This document shows, piece by piece, positions 1-7,395 of a stretch of DNA of 11,526 nucleotides. The position numbers were made by a program, and so were the translations under genes. Within the stretch, counting starts at the first letter, position 1; each line of letters opens with the position of its first letter. The DNA is from Clostridia bacterium. Its GTDB lineage: Bacteria; Bacillota; Clostridia; Oscillospirales; Acutalibacteraceae. The DNA lies in the NCBI GenBank assembly GCA_030536195.1, contig JAUNQL010000019.1, forward strand, positions 1-11,526. Direction: 5' to 3'. Below the pieces are notes generated by a model. That model was not told the origin of the DNA. It was given only the letters and a program-made list of their open reading frames with translations, and ran no database searches.

Positions 1-1
1 C

Positions 2-589
2 GTAGTCAAGGAACCATTTGCAGTAATCAATGCAGATGACTACTACGGCAAAGAGGGCTTTAAGGTTGTTCATGACTGGCTTGTAAATGGCGGTGCAACA
101 ACTGATAGCAAGCGTCACTTCTGCATGGCAGGTTTTGAGCTTCGCAACACACTTTCTGAAAACGGTGGCGTTACAAGAGGTGTTTGCAAGGCTGATGAGA
201 ATGGCTTTATGACAGATATCTTGGAGACAGAGAATATCGAAAAGATTGACGGCAAAGCTGGTGTTCGCACTGATGCTGGAATCAATTTCTATCCAGACGA
301 CACACTCGTTTCAATGAATATGTGGGGCATCGGTCCTGACTTTATCGAAGGCGTATTAAAGCCAGGCTTTGTAGAGTTTTTAAAGGACCTTCCAGAGGGC
401 AACATCAAGGCTGAGTACCTCCTCCCAATGGTTATCGGCGAGCTCGTTGAAAAGGGTGAGGCAGACGTTAAGATTCTCCACACTCCAGACAAGTGGTTCG
501 GCGTAACTTATGCTGATGACAAGTACGCTGTTAAAGAGGCATTTAAGGATCTCGTCGCAAAGGGCGTATATCCAGAGTGCATTAAATAA
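2..589 (+). CDS. sugar-phosphate nucleotidyltransferase, 3' part (5' end outside window)
   Basis: The reading frame is already open at base 2 and runs 195 codons to TAA at 587-589, so the gene begins upstream; the first in-window ATG (125) is internal. The visible part starts with VVKEPFAVINADDYYG, the metal- and nucleotide-contacting core of NTP_transferase proteins, where the Asp residues bind the catalytic Mg. It then shows a central beta-rich region (MAGFELRNTL, TDAGINFY, VSMNMWGI) and ends with a helical C terminus (KWFGVTYADDKYAVKEAF). Family members join a nucleoside triphosphate to a sugar phosphate or similar phosphate in the cytoplasm, supplying activated precursors for envelope polysaccharide; the exact substrate cannot be read from this fragment. 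Full-length relatives are roughly 300 residues, so about a third is missing. A strong terminator follows 11 bases after the stop. Confidence 0.85.
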   Translation, partial: VVKEPFAVINADDYYGKEGFKVVHDWLVNGGATTDSKRHFCMAGFELRNTLSENGGVTRGVCKADENGFMTDILETENIEKIDGKAGVRTDAGINFYPDDTLVSMNMWGIGPDFIEGVLKPGFVEFLKDLPEGNIKAEYLLPMVIGELVEKGEADVKILHTPDKWFGVTYADDKYAVKEAFKDLVAKGVYPECIK

Positions 590-600
590 GATAAAAAATT

Positions 601-633
601 AAGGGTGAACGGATATCCGTTCACCCTTTTTTT
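601..633. terminator. bidirectional intrinsic terminator
   Basis: Bases 601-614 and 615-628 form a perfect 14-bp inverted repeat with core GGGTGAACGGAT/ATCCGTTCACCC. It is followed on the plus strand by seven T (627-633) and preceded by six A (593-598), which become a U-tract on the minus strand. It can therefore stop both the nucleotidyltransferase transcript and the convergent envelope operon. The sortase stop codon (632-634) sits right at its edge. Confidence 0.9.
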
Positions 634-1363
634 ATCCAATATCATTTGCGACTAGTTCGTTGTTTTCCTTAAATGCCGGTGCTAGTGAATCATCTACTAC
701 TTCATTGCCTTCAATCAATTTACATGTGATGAAGAGCCTGTCTGTCTTGACGTAGTTTACAACACCAAATGGGTAGCATGTGTAGAAGATTGCTGTGTCT
801 GGCTCATAGTTGCCATACGATGCGCGGTGGTCAGAAAACTTAAAGTCTGATGCTTTTGCAACCTCAGCCTTAACTATCTCGTAAGTGTAATCTCCATAAG
901 GCATGCTGAGTGTGATTGTCAGTCCCTTTGGAAGAGGTCCATTCTTTGGATCGATCTTGGAGAATCCCTCAAAAACTGTACGGCAGTGGCCTGCAATGAT
1001 AGGGCAGGTAGCACTAGCTGTCAGTGGTGTTCTCATGCCTGGGAGGGAGCTACACTTATGAAGTCCTGCGCCAAAGCTTAAGCATTCGTCACTTGAACCA
1101 TAAACCAAATTACAGTTGATGCCAAGGTCATCAGACTGGACGTTGCCCATAATCTGCTTTTCGTGGAATTCGCTTGTATGGTACTTCTTATCAAGCGCAT
1201 ACGAGAGAAGCACGGTTGTAGGCTCCTCTGTTGTCGCCTCTGTGGTCGTTGGAGCAGTAGTTGGCTCCTCGCCGATAGTGTGCTTTACAACTATGATTGA
1301 AAGCACTATAGCGGCGATTATGATAATTGCAGATATGATATATGTAATTATCTTTTTCTTCAT
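632..1363 (-). CDS. sortase family transpeptidase, N-terminally anchored
   Basis: A 243-residue protein with a short basic N terminus, one membrane segment (about residues 5-26), a Thr/Glu/Pro linker (about 31-50) and a C-terminal sortase barrel. The catalytic triad is visible: His126 in PIIAGHCRTVFEGF, Cys196 in FYTCYPFG and Arg209 in KTDRLFITCKL. Sortases cut a C-terminal sorting motif of a surface protein outside the membrane and transfer the acyl-enzyme to an amine, in wall anchoring or pilus assembly. The TCYPFG context and N-terminal anchor point to a class C/D-like enzyme; the class is not settled. It is the last gene of a five-gene operon, 12 bases after the DHHW gene, with SD AAGAGGT. 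Oddly, it has several further Cys residues (84, 94, 104, 120, 127, 214), one directly beside the catalytic His. No LPXTG-like substrate is encoded in this window. Confidence 0.88.
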   Translation of the reverse strand: MKKKIITYIISAIIIIAAIVLSIIVVKHTIGEEPTTAPTTTEATTEEPTTVLLSYALDKKYHTSEFHEKQIMGNVQSDDLGINCNLVYGSSDECLSFGAGLHKCSSLPGMRTPLTASATCPIIAGHCRTVFEGFSKIDPKNGPLPKGLTITLSMPYGDYTYEIVKAEVAKASDFKFSDHRASYGNYEPDTAIFYTCYPFGVVNYVKTDRLFITCKLIEGNEVVDDSLAPAFKENNELVANDIG

Positions 1364-1375
1364 AAAATACCTCTT

Positions 1376-2473
1376 TTAGAATAGTATCCAACCAAGGTCA
1401 GTTGATGATGCTAGATTGTCAGCACCATAGAGGAAGAGAACATCTTGTATATCGTTCTCTGATACGAGTTCTTTTAGTGAGCCACGGTAGTAGCGTGGGT
1501 CAACCATGTAAATCTCATTATAATTCGAAGCGAGGAAGGTTGTAAAGCAGTGAGCAAAAGAATCTTTGATGATAAGGAGTTTACTATCACTGGCAGCACA
1601 ATTGTTGACAATCCGCGTCATTGCGTGGTTTCCGTCAAGGAAGACCTGATATTTATCCTCTGTTTCAAGCTGTTTTTCGAAGAATAATGAGTCGTAATCC
1701 TGGTTATCTATGGTTACTGTAAAGTCGTTATACTTTACAGATTCATAGATTTTGATGGAATCTGGCGACTTTTTCCACAGTCCGCTCTTGGAATAGGAAG
1801 TACCATAGAATCCATTAACAGTCGTAGATACGTTGAATTCGTCTGGTTCAATGCCTTTGAAATCACAGTATTCCTGATACATTAAAAGTGCGCCATCTGA
1901 TGTTAGATGATGGTCTGTTTTGTAGTAGAGTTGCTCATCGGACATCTTAAATGTTTCGCGAAGATCGAGGAGATTTAAGTTTGATGCGCTTGCCAAATCA
2001 AAGAGCTTATCATCCTGATAAGTCTCGTGATGCTTTGGCAGGATATCGTCCATTGTGTAACCAGTTGATGGAACGATGATGAGTGTTGCATCAAGTTCAT
2101 TCTTCTTAGCGAAGGTTTGGAGCGTACCGATGTTACGCTTTGCCTGGGTCTCATTCCACTCGCCTGGCGTTGCGATGAGATATCCATCATCGCAGGAGTA
2201 GACGCCAGTTGTGCCATTAAGACCAAGGGCAAGAGTGGCGTATGAGTAGGCACCGACCCACTTTTCGCGGAATGCGAAATGGTCGGCAAGGTAGGTGTCA
2301 AACTCGGTCATATACTTGCCACTGGATATGTTCTCCCAAGTAAACTTAGGGAATGTTTGAAGCAGGCGCTTTTCATTTGCTGAGCGCTCAGCTTTTGGTA
2401 ATACTATCGTCAGTACCATGAATAAGGTGATAAAGGTACAGAAGATAATAGGTAGAATGCGATGTCGTTTCAT
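1376..2473 (-). CDS. DHHW/AlgX-like SGNH-fold protein, probable acyltransferase partner of the MBOAT
   Basis: 365 residues with an N-terminal membrane segment (about 7-26) and an extracytoplasmic SGNH-like domain. The likely catalytic signature is visible: KTDHHLTSDGA (Asp187, His188, His189) and IIKDSFAHCF with candidate nucleophile Ser305. Proteins of the DHHW/AlgJ/AlgX group act outside the membrane with an MBOAT channel, passing an acyl (usually acetyl) group to polysaccharide or other wall glycans. The family's eponymous DHHW tetrad reads DHHL here. The ATG at 2473 follows a strong SD (GGAGGGAGG) that directly abuts the TAA of the MBOAT gene, so the two genes are tightly coupled. The substrate is unknown. 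Confidence 0.82.
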   Translation of the reverse strand: MKRHRILPIIFCTFITLFMVLTIVLPKAERSANEKRLLQTFPKFTWENISSGKYMTEFDTYLADHFAFREKWVGAYSYATLALGLNGTTGVYSCDDGYLIATPGEWNETQAKRNIGTLQTFAKKNELDATLIIVPSTGYTMDDILPKHHETYQDDKLFDLASASNLNLLDLRETFKMSDEQLYYKTDHHLTSDGALLMYQEYCDFKGIEPDEFNVSTTVNGFYGTSYSKSGLWKKSPDSIKIYESVKYNDFTVTIDNQDYDSLFFEKQLETEDKYQVFLDGNHAMTRIVNNCAASDSKLLIIKDSFAHCFTTFLASNYNEIYMVDPRYYRGSLKELVSENDIQDVLFLYGADNLASSTDLGWILF

Positions 2474-2487
2474 ATTATCCTCCCTCC

Positions 2488-3870
2488 TTAAAACCTAAAG
2501 TACAAGAACGGATTGTATGTGGATGTGACGAGTGCAGATGTGCAGAGGAGCAGGGCTCCGATAACAAGTATGCACTCGATAGCGAGGAAGCCTTTCTTGT
2601 CCTTCCATTTTTCGAAAAGGTTCTTGGCTGTCGGCAGACAGGCAATGAAACCGATGATGAGCATTGGAAGGTGGGAAAGGATCTCGTAACTTGCATCGGC
2701 TGATGCAGCAAAGTTGCCGAATGAGAAGAGGCCAGTAAAGAAGGCCAAAAGCTCACTCATATCGGTGAACTGGAAGAGCATCCAGCCGAGGCAGACAAGA
2801 ATAAGTGTATAGATGTGCCCAATTGCTTTTGGCAACTTTTCAAGTGCCCTGAGCATAAATACTTTTTCAAAAATGAGGAGGATACCGTAGTAAATGCCCC
2901 AGAGGACAAAGTTCCAGGATGCACCGTGCCAGAGGCCAGTCAGTGCCCAGACGATAAGGATGTTCCTTATCTGCTTTGCAAGGCCGTTCCTGTTGCCTCC
3001 GAGCGGAATGTAGACATATTCCTTGAACCATGTGCCAAGTGAGATATGCCAGCGCCTCCAGAACTCTGTGATGCTCTTTGAAATATATGGGTAATCAAAG
3101 TTTTTGACAAACTCAAATCCAAACATATTTCCAAGGCCACGTGCCATATCGGAATAGCCTGAAAAGTCAAAGTAAATTTGAAGTGAGAAGGCTATCATTG
3201 CAAAGAAGTGACCAGCGACGCCAGAGGTAGGGCCTATGGCGTTTAGTGAGTCAAAGAGATCACCGAATGTGTTTGCAAGAAGGACCTTCTTGCAGAGGCC
3301 AACGGTGAAGAGAATGACGCCACTCTCAAACATCTCGAATGATTCGGTGCGTGTCTCAAGCTGGAGTTCAATATCCCTGTATCGAACGATAGGTCCAGCT
3401 ATGAGCTGTGGGAACATTGTAACATACGCGCCGAACGTCACGATGTTTCGCTGTGGCTTGCAGTTGCCCCTATAAACATCGATAAGGTACGACATTATCT
3501 GGAATGTATAGAATGATATACCAATTGGAAGGGCTACTGTCTTAACTGCGAGGTTTGTAAATATGAGGTTTAATGTCTCTGTCAAGAAACCTGCATATTT
3601 GAAATATCCAAGAAGTAGGAGGTTGAAGATGATACCAATTATGAGTATCAACTTTTTCCTCTTTTCAAACTTGCCCATCAAGAGGCCAAGAATATAGTTT
3701 GATACGATTGAGAGCACCATCAAGAGGATGTATATCGGCTCTCCATATCCATAAAAAAACAAGCTGGTTAGGAGTAACCAGCCGTTTTTAAGTGAGCGTG
3801 GTAAAAGGTAATATACAGCAATTGTTACGACTAAAAAGAAGAACAAAAATGTAATGCTTGAGAATATCAC
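2488..3870 (-). CDS. MBOAT family membrane O-acyltransferase (AlgI/DltB/PatA-like)
   Basis: 460 residues, many hydrophobic helices, typical length for AlgI-type MBOATs. Diagnostic motifs in order: LPIGISFYTFQ (114-124), PQLIAGPIVRY (154-164), FDFSGYSDMARG (235-245), FWRRWHISLGTWFKEYVYIPLGG (residues 270-292) with conserved His275, and LTGLWHGASWNF with the putative catalytic His315; the C terminus YNPFLYFRF is also typical. Members transfer an acyl group from a cytoplasmic donor across the membrane to an extracytoplasmic acceptor, normally with a partner SGNH protein, encoded here immediately downstream. The start is GTG at 3870, preceded by AAGGTGG with a 7-base spacer; no better ATG is seen. 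DltB is less likely because dltA, dltC and dltD are absent and the motif order is AlgI-like. Confidence 0.93.
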   Translation of the reverse strand: MIFSSITFLFFFLVVTIAVYYLLPRSLKNGWLLLTSLFFYGYGEPIYILLMVLSIVSNYILGLLMGKFEKRKKLILIIGIIFNLLLLGYFKYAGFLTETLNLIFTNLAVKTVALPIGISFYTFQIMSYLIDVYRGNCKPQRNIVTFGAYVTMFPQLIAGPIVRYRDIELQLETRTESFEMFESGVILFTVGLCKKVLLANTFGDLFDSLNAIGPTSGVAGHFFAMIAFSLQIYFDFSGYSDMARGLGNMFGFEFVKNFDYPYISKSITEFWRRWHISLGTWFKEYVYIPLGGNRNGLAKQIRNILIVWALTGLWHGASWNFVLWGIYYGILLIFEKVFMLRALEKLPKAIGHIYTLILVCLGWMLFQFTDMSELLAFFTGLFSFGNFAASADASYEILSHLPMLIIGFIACLPTAKNLFEKWKDKKGFLAIECILVIGALLLCTSALVTSTYNPFLYFRF

Positions 3871-3901
3871 CTTATCACCACCTTGTGTTTACTTTTAAAA
3901 A

Positions 3902-4402
3902 TTATTTACCGAGGAAGAGGTTCTCCATATCCTCGTGTAAAGGTGCAAGGAAAAGTGCGATGTAGTCGCCGTTTTCGATTACCTTGCATGACTTTGCGAT
4001 AGCATAACTGTCCTCGTCGTAGTTTTGAGCCTGTGTGAGGAAGTCGTCGAGTTTTGCATCGAGAACCTGCTTGATGCTGTCCTTGCCTGCCTCATCAGCG
4101 GCCTCAAACATCAAGATGTCACTTGGGAATACACCGCTCATTGTTGCGATGCAGGCAAAGTCCTTAACCCAAGCAGTATCGATGCCATATAGGCTTGTCA
4201 AAGCATCCTCGTCAATGTCCATTGGCTCGTCGTCCTTGACAAGCAATGTAATCTGCTCAAGGACAGCGTGGATGTCTATATCTGTTGCAACATTATTGCC
4301 ACTCAGTGTTGTAGCTTCAACTTCATTTGAAGTTGTTGCCCCACAAGCTGAAAGTGAAAATACAAGTGTCAATGTAAATAAAAGAGCAATTAACTTTTTC
4401 AT
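3902..4402 (-). CDS. DUF4358-type lipoprotein
   Basis: 166 residues with a lipoprotein signal peptide: MKK, hydrophobic core, then lipobox LSAC with Cys20 as the lipidated residue. The mature part resembles DUF4358: DEPMDIDEDALTSLYGID, FPSDILMFEA, a helical stretch ending FLTQAQNYDED, and GDYIALFLAP. Function is not established; proteins of this type are membrane-tethered on the outer face of the cell. The ATG overlaps the stop of the upstream SGNH gene by 4 bases (ATGA) and has an AAGGAG SD, so translation is probably coupled. Its place between an SGNH hydrolase and an MBOAT gene suggests an accessory role in glycan acylation, which is inference from context. The family assignment is from remembered pattern only. 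Confidence 0.75.
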   Translation of the reverse strand: MKKLIALLFTLTLVFSLSACGATTSNEVEATTLSGNNVATDIDIHAVLEQITLLVKDDEPMDIDEDALTSLYGIDTAWVKDFACIATMSGVFPSDILMFEAADEAGKDSIKQVLDAKLDDFLTQAQNYDEDSYAIAKSCKVIENGDYIALFLAPLHEDMENLFLGK

Positions 4403-5661
4403 GTTGTTTCTCCTTGTGGTTCGGTTGTTGTTGGAGCCGTTGTTGGCTCGGTTGTTGGTTCAGTAGACGGCTCAGTAGATGGCTCTGTCGGTTGAGTTGG
4501 TGGAGGAGTTGTTGGTGCCTCTGTTGGAGGTTCTGTTGGTTTAGCTGTGTAGTAAACGTCAAACTCCTGACCAGCGTGTGCGAATGTACCACTAATTGTT
4601 GCCTTGTCTACATCGTATCCTGAAACAGTTGGGCTTGCGATGTTGAAAGTGTCGCCTGCCTTGTACTTTTCTGAATAAGTATTGAAAACTACGCCATCCT
4701 TGTGATAACGGATTGTGAGCGGGTAAACAGCCCAGCTTGGGTCGTATGCATGGGTGTGGAGGTACCATACCCATTGAGAACAGCCGGCTGCTGAGAAGTG
4801 AAGACCCATAGCATTAGGGTCGCCACAGAAGTCGTCACGAAGGAAGCCCTCGTCGTTGTACATAACTGATGCTACATCGACAAAGTACCAGCCGTTTGCT
4901 GCGGCCATGCCAGAGAGCTTCTGGTTGTAAATTTTGATGTTCGCATTGTTGAGTACTTTGCCATTAGTGCCATTTTTCTTGGCATTGATTGGCGTCATTG
5001 ATTGAATGTATATGAGTGGGTTATAACCGTTTCTTGCTTGGAATGCGCTCTGGATTTTGTAGCAGAGTGTCCTCATGTTGCTAACAGCACCGTCAACACC
5101 AACGGCATTGAGGTCGTTCATACCGAGCATGATGTAGACACGCTTTCTGCCGGTTGCAGCAACCTGATCCCAAACGTTGGAAATTACAGAGCCACGAAGG
5201 GCGTTTGTGCTACCAAAGTTACCTACGCAGAAGCTCATGTTGGCGTTGCCAAGTGAGCCGTTGCTTACATAGTATCTGAGCTTTAAGCTAACTGAGTCAC
5301 CGATGAATACTGCTTCGTTGAAGTAGGAGTTGTCTACATAATCACAGTATGGCAATGCGCCACCTGTGTAGACAACGTTGGATGTCTTCCTCTCGGTGAC
5401 CTCCTCCTGCTTGGCAGCGCCAGTTGTGGCACCGCCGCCACCGCCGCCGTTACCACCGGTTCCAGCAGTTTCCTCCTCGTCGGTTGCTTTCTCAGTTGTC
5501 TTTTCCTGTTTTGCAGTTGTAGTTTCCTTAGTTACAGTTGGAGTTGTAGGAGTGTTGCCTTTGTCATATCTTGGGAGAATGATTAAGGCGCCTACAGTGA
5601 GTGTAGATAGGAGTACAATTGCGATAATTCTTTTCACAATTTTTGCTTTTTCGATTTCCAT
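4399..5661 (-). CDS. membrane-anchored SGNH/GDSL hydrolase with MucBP-like domain and Thr/Pro tail
   Basis: 420 residues. Order: cytoplasmic basic start, membrane anchor (about 9-29), Thr/Lys/Glu linker with a poly-Gly stretch (40-95), SGNH domain (about 113-305), a MucBP-like beta domain (about 313-373, PLTIRYHKDG ... GYDVDKATISGTF ... FDVYYTA), and a low-complexity Pro/Thr/Glu tail to the end. SGNH landmarks: FIGDSVSLKL with nucleophile Ser123, MLGMNDLNAVG (Asn182) and GLHFSAAG with His288. The usual Asp three residues before the His is Met285; Asp281 is the nearest acid. SGNH enzymes remove or transfer acyl groups on esters, so a wall-glycan O-acetyl esterase or transferase role fits the operon. 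The tail has no LPXTG or membrane segment. It is the first gene of the leftward operon, with a weak GGGGA SD before ATG 5661. Confidence 0.85.
   Translation of the reverse strand: MEIEKAKIVKRIIAIVLLSTLTVGALIILPRYDKGNTPTTPTVTKETTTAKQEKTTEKATDEEETAGTGGNGGGGGGATTGAAKQEEVTERKTSNVVYTGGALPYCDYVDNSYFNEAVFIGDSVSLKLRYYVSNGSLGNANMSFCVGNFGSTNALRGSVISNVWDQVAATGRKRVYIMLGMNDLNAVGVDGAVSNMRTLCYKIQSAFQARNGYNPLIYIQSMTPINAKKNGTNGKVLNNANIKIYNQKLSGMAAANGWYFVDVASVMYNDEGFLRDDFCGDPNAMGLHFSAAGCSQWVWYLHTHAYDPSWAVYPLTIRYHKDGVVFNTYSEKYKAGDTFNIASPTVSGYDVDKATISGTFAHAGQEFDVYYTAKPTEPPTEAPTTPPPTQPTEPSTEPSTEPTTEPTTAPTTTEPQGETT
4405..4542 (-). repeat. low-complexity repeat coding the Pro/Thr/Glu tail
   Basis: Imperfect short tandem units (forms of GGCTCAGTAGA and GGTTGTTGG on the plus strand) encode PTEP, STEP and TTEP tetrapeptides, residues about 374-419 of the SGNH hydrolase. 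Such stretches typically serve as extended wall-spanning linkers and may be O-glycosylated. Copy number is likely to vary between strains by slippage (inference). Confidence 0.75.
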
Positions 5662-5694
5662 TAGATTATCCCCAAAATTTGTATTACGTAAATG

Positions 5695-5723
5695 ATTTTA
5701 GATGTAATTAAATAAATTGTCAA
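5695..5723 (-). promoter_or_regulatory. promoter of the leftward envelope operon
   Basis: On the minus strand, TTGACA (5723-5718), a 17-bp AT-rich spacer and TAAAAT (5700-5695) form a near-consensus sigma-A promoter. Predicted transcription start is near 5688, about 27 bases before the SGNH gene ATG. The -35 box lies on the same bases as that of the divergent GH25 promoter. An 8-bp palindrome TTACGTAA (5684-5691) sits at the predicted start and might be an operator; that is speculative. Confidence 0.8.
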
Positions 5724-5745
5724 TAATGTAAAACTGTGGTATATT
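5717..5745 (+). promoter_or_regulatory. promoter of the GH25 muramidase gene
   Basis: TTGTCA (5717-5722), 17-bp spacer, TATATT (5740-5745). Predicted start near 5752, giving a leader of about 32 bases to GTG 5784. Its -35 hexamer overlaps five of the six bases of the divergent operon's -35 on the other strand. The promoter position also shows that any start codon near 5736 would be untranscribed. Confidence 0.75.
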
Positions 5746-5783
5746 TGTACTTAACTTATTTGACTTTTGGAGAGGTAAAACCC

Positions 5784-7385
5784 GTGGAAATGCTTGTTAA
5801 AAACTTGGGTGGATTTAAGGCACTTAGGATCAGAATTGTGTTCTTGATTCTCGCTGTTTTTATCACATCTATGCCACTTGCAACTTCAACTCCTGAGCAT
5901 ATCAAAGTTGAGGAACCAGTGGTGGAAGAGGTGACAGAGGCGCCAACTAAGGCACCTGAAAAAGAGGACAAGAACGTATCCGTTGCACTTGAATCTGTTG
6001 AGAAGGATATCAGAATAGGTTTCTATGACGAGGACGGCAAACTTGTTACAGGTTACAAGTTTGAAGTAGTAGTCAAGGATGTAAACGGCAATGAGGAGAC
6101 TTACGTCGACAACGACAGGGACGGTTACATCATCATCACAGGCATTGAACCAGGCGCAGCAACTGTAACTCCTAAGGAGGCACCAGGTTGTATCTTTACC
6201 GCTCCAGAGTACAAAATCAATGTCAAAGATCACGTTGAGTACAAGCCAATCAAGAACGTTGTTGTTAAGAACGATGGTGCCGACACTCACAAGGCTACTG
6301 AGTCTCCAAAGCTCACAGATACAGTAAAACTTCTTGATTCAAAAATTGAGGAAATTGTCACATACAAGACTCTTGCTGAGGCAAAACTCACAGTCGATAA
6401 TCCTTATCCTGAGGAAACAACAGAAGAGACTAGTGAACCTGAGCCAGCAACCGCTGAGGGCGAGACAACAACTGAAACTACAACAGCGGCTGAAACTACT
6501 ACAAAACCACTGACGACTAAGCTTCTTGACTCCACAGGCAAGAATCAGCTTTACGTCAAAGATGGCGATGACTATAGAGAGGCAACTTATGCCGACTACA
6601 GCGAGGACACAACCTTCTATGTTAAGGAAGTAGAAAAGAAGTACTATGGCTGGCAGAATATCGATGGAAAGATGTACTACTATGATGAAAATGCTAACTA
6701 CGTAGTAGGCACACAGGTTATTGGTGGCGTACAGTACAACTTCTCTCAAACTGGTGTACGTGGTGGTACACTTGGCGTTGATGTTTCTGTTTACCAGGGC
6801 AACATCAACTGGGCCAAGGCCAAGGCCGCAGGTATAGACTTTGCAATCATTCGTCTGGGATTCCGTGGCTGGGGTTCAAACGGCAGTTTGAACATCGATA
6901 CCAAGTTCCACACGAATATAGCTGGAGCAAAAGCTGCGGGCATAAAAGTGGGTGTATACTTCTTCTCTCAGGCAACGACCGAGGTTGAGGCTGTTGAGGA
7001 GGCATCACTTTGTATCAAGGAACTTGGCGGTCAATCACTTGACCTTCCAATTTTCATTGATACCGAGACTGCTGCAGGCGGTCAGGGTCGTGCCGACAAC
7101 TTGTCAGTAGCACAGCGTACGGCAGTATGCGTTGCTTTTTGTAACACGGTCCGCAGTGCGGGATACAGAGCGGGTGTTTATTCAAACAAGTATTTCTTTA
7201 ATAGCAAGTTGAATACACCACAACTTCTCTCATACACAATTTGGCTTGCTGAGTGGCCATCAGACTATACATCCGAGTCAAAGCCAACTTACTCTGGAAG
7301 ATATGATATTTGGCAATTTTCAGATTCAGGCAATGGCGCAACTTATGGTATGGGAAGCCAGTATGTAGACGTGAATTACTCATAA
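5784..7385 (+). CDS. multidomain GH25 muramidase (lysozyme), exported
   Basis: 533 residues from GTG 5784, chosen because GGAGAGG (5769-5775) lies 8 bases upstream; ATG 5790 is an alternative. An open frame continues upstream to 5736, but that GTG is inside the promoter. Order: signal peptide or anchor (about 17-33); acidic linker; SpaA/prealbumin-like beta domain (about 76-150); Thr/Glu-rich linker (about 208-246); a cell-wall-binding-repeat-like segment with YYGWQNIDGKMYYYDE (about 286-330); C-terminal GH25 domain (about 330-533). Catalytic landmarks: GVDVSVYQG with Asp333, FIDTET with Asp426 and Glu428, IWLAEW and DIWQFS near the end. GH25 enzymes cleave the MurNAc-GlcNAc bond of peptidoglycan; this one probably acts on the cell's own wall in remodelling. 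It is divergent from the acylation/sortase operon, fitting wall O-acetylation as a control on muramidase, though no direct link is shown. Confidence 0.9.
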   Translation: MEMLVKNLGGFKALRIRIVFLILAVFITSMPLATSTPEHIKVEEPVVEEVTEAPTKAPEKEDKNVSVALESVEKDIRIGFYDEDGKLVTGYKFEVVVKDVNGNEETYVDNDRDGYIIITGIEPGAATVTPKEAPGCIFTAPEYKINVKDHVEYKPIKNVVVKNDGADTHKATESPKLTDTVKLLDSKIEEIVTYKTLAEAKLTVDNPYPEETTEETSEPEPATAEGETTTETTTAAETTTKPLTTKLLDSTGKNQLYVKDGDDYREATYADYSEDTTFYVKEVEKKYYGWQNIDGKMYYYDENANYVVGTQVIGGVQYNFSQTGVRGGTLGVDVSVYQGNINWAKAKAAGIDFAIIRLGFRGWGSNGSLNIDTKFHTNIAGAKAAGIKVGVYFFSQATTEVEAVEEASLCIKELGGQSLDLPIFIDTETAAGGQGRADNLSVAQRTAVCVAFCNTVRSAGYRAGVYSNKYFFNSKLNTPQLLSYTIWLAEWPSDYTSESKPTYSGRYDIWQFSDSGNGATYGMGSQYVDVNYS

Positions 7386-7395
7386 AAATTTTTTA

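Noticed and set aside
4399..4480. LPXTG sorting signal at the end of the SGNH protein
   Set aside because: The tail has no LPxTG-like motif, no hydrophobic segment and no terminal basic residues.
4414..4623. Plus-strand open frame rich in Trp and Cys opposite the SGNH tail
   Set aside because: It is the mirror of the Thr/Pro repeat, compositionally absurd, with no SD.
5736..5783. Upstream GTG start for the GH25 gene at 5736
   Set aside because: It lies inside the predicted promoter, before the transcription start near 5752, and has no SD; GTG 5784 has GGAGAGG at good spacing.
5886..6749. Antisense open frames opposite the GH25 gene (5886-6290 and 6339-6749)
   Set aside because: They are Cys/Leu-rich translations of the complementary strand of a well-supported gene, without SD or promoter.
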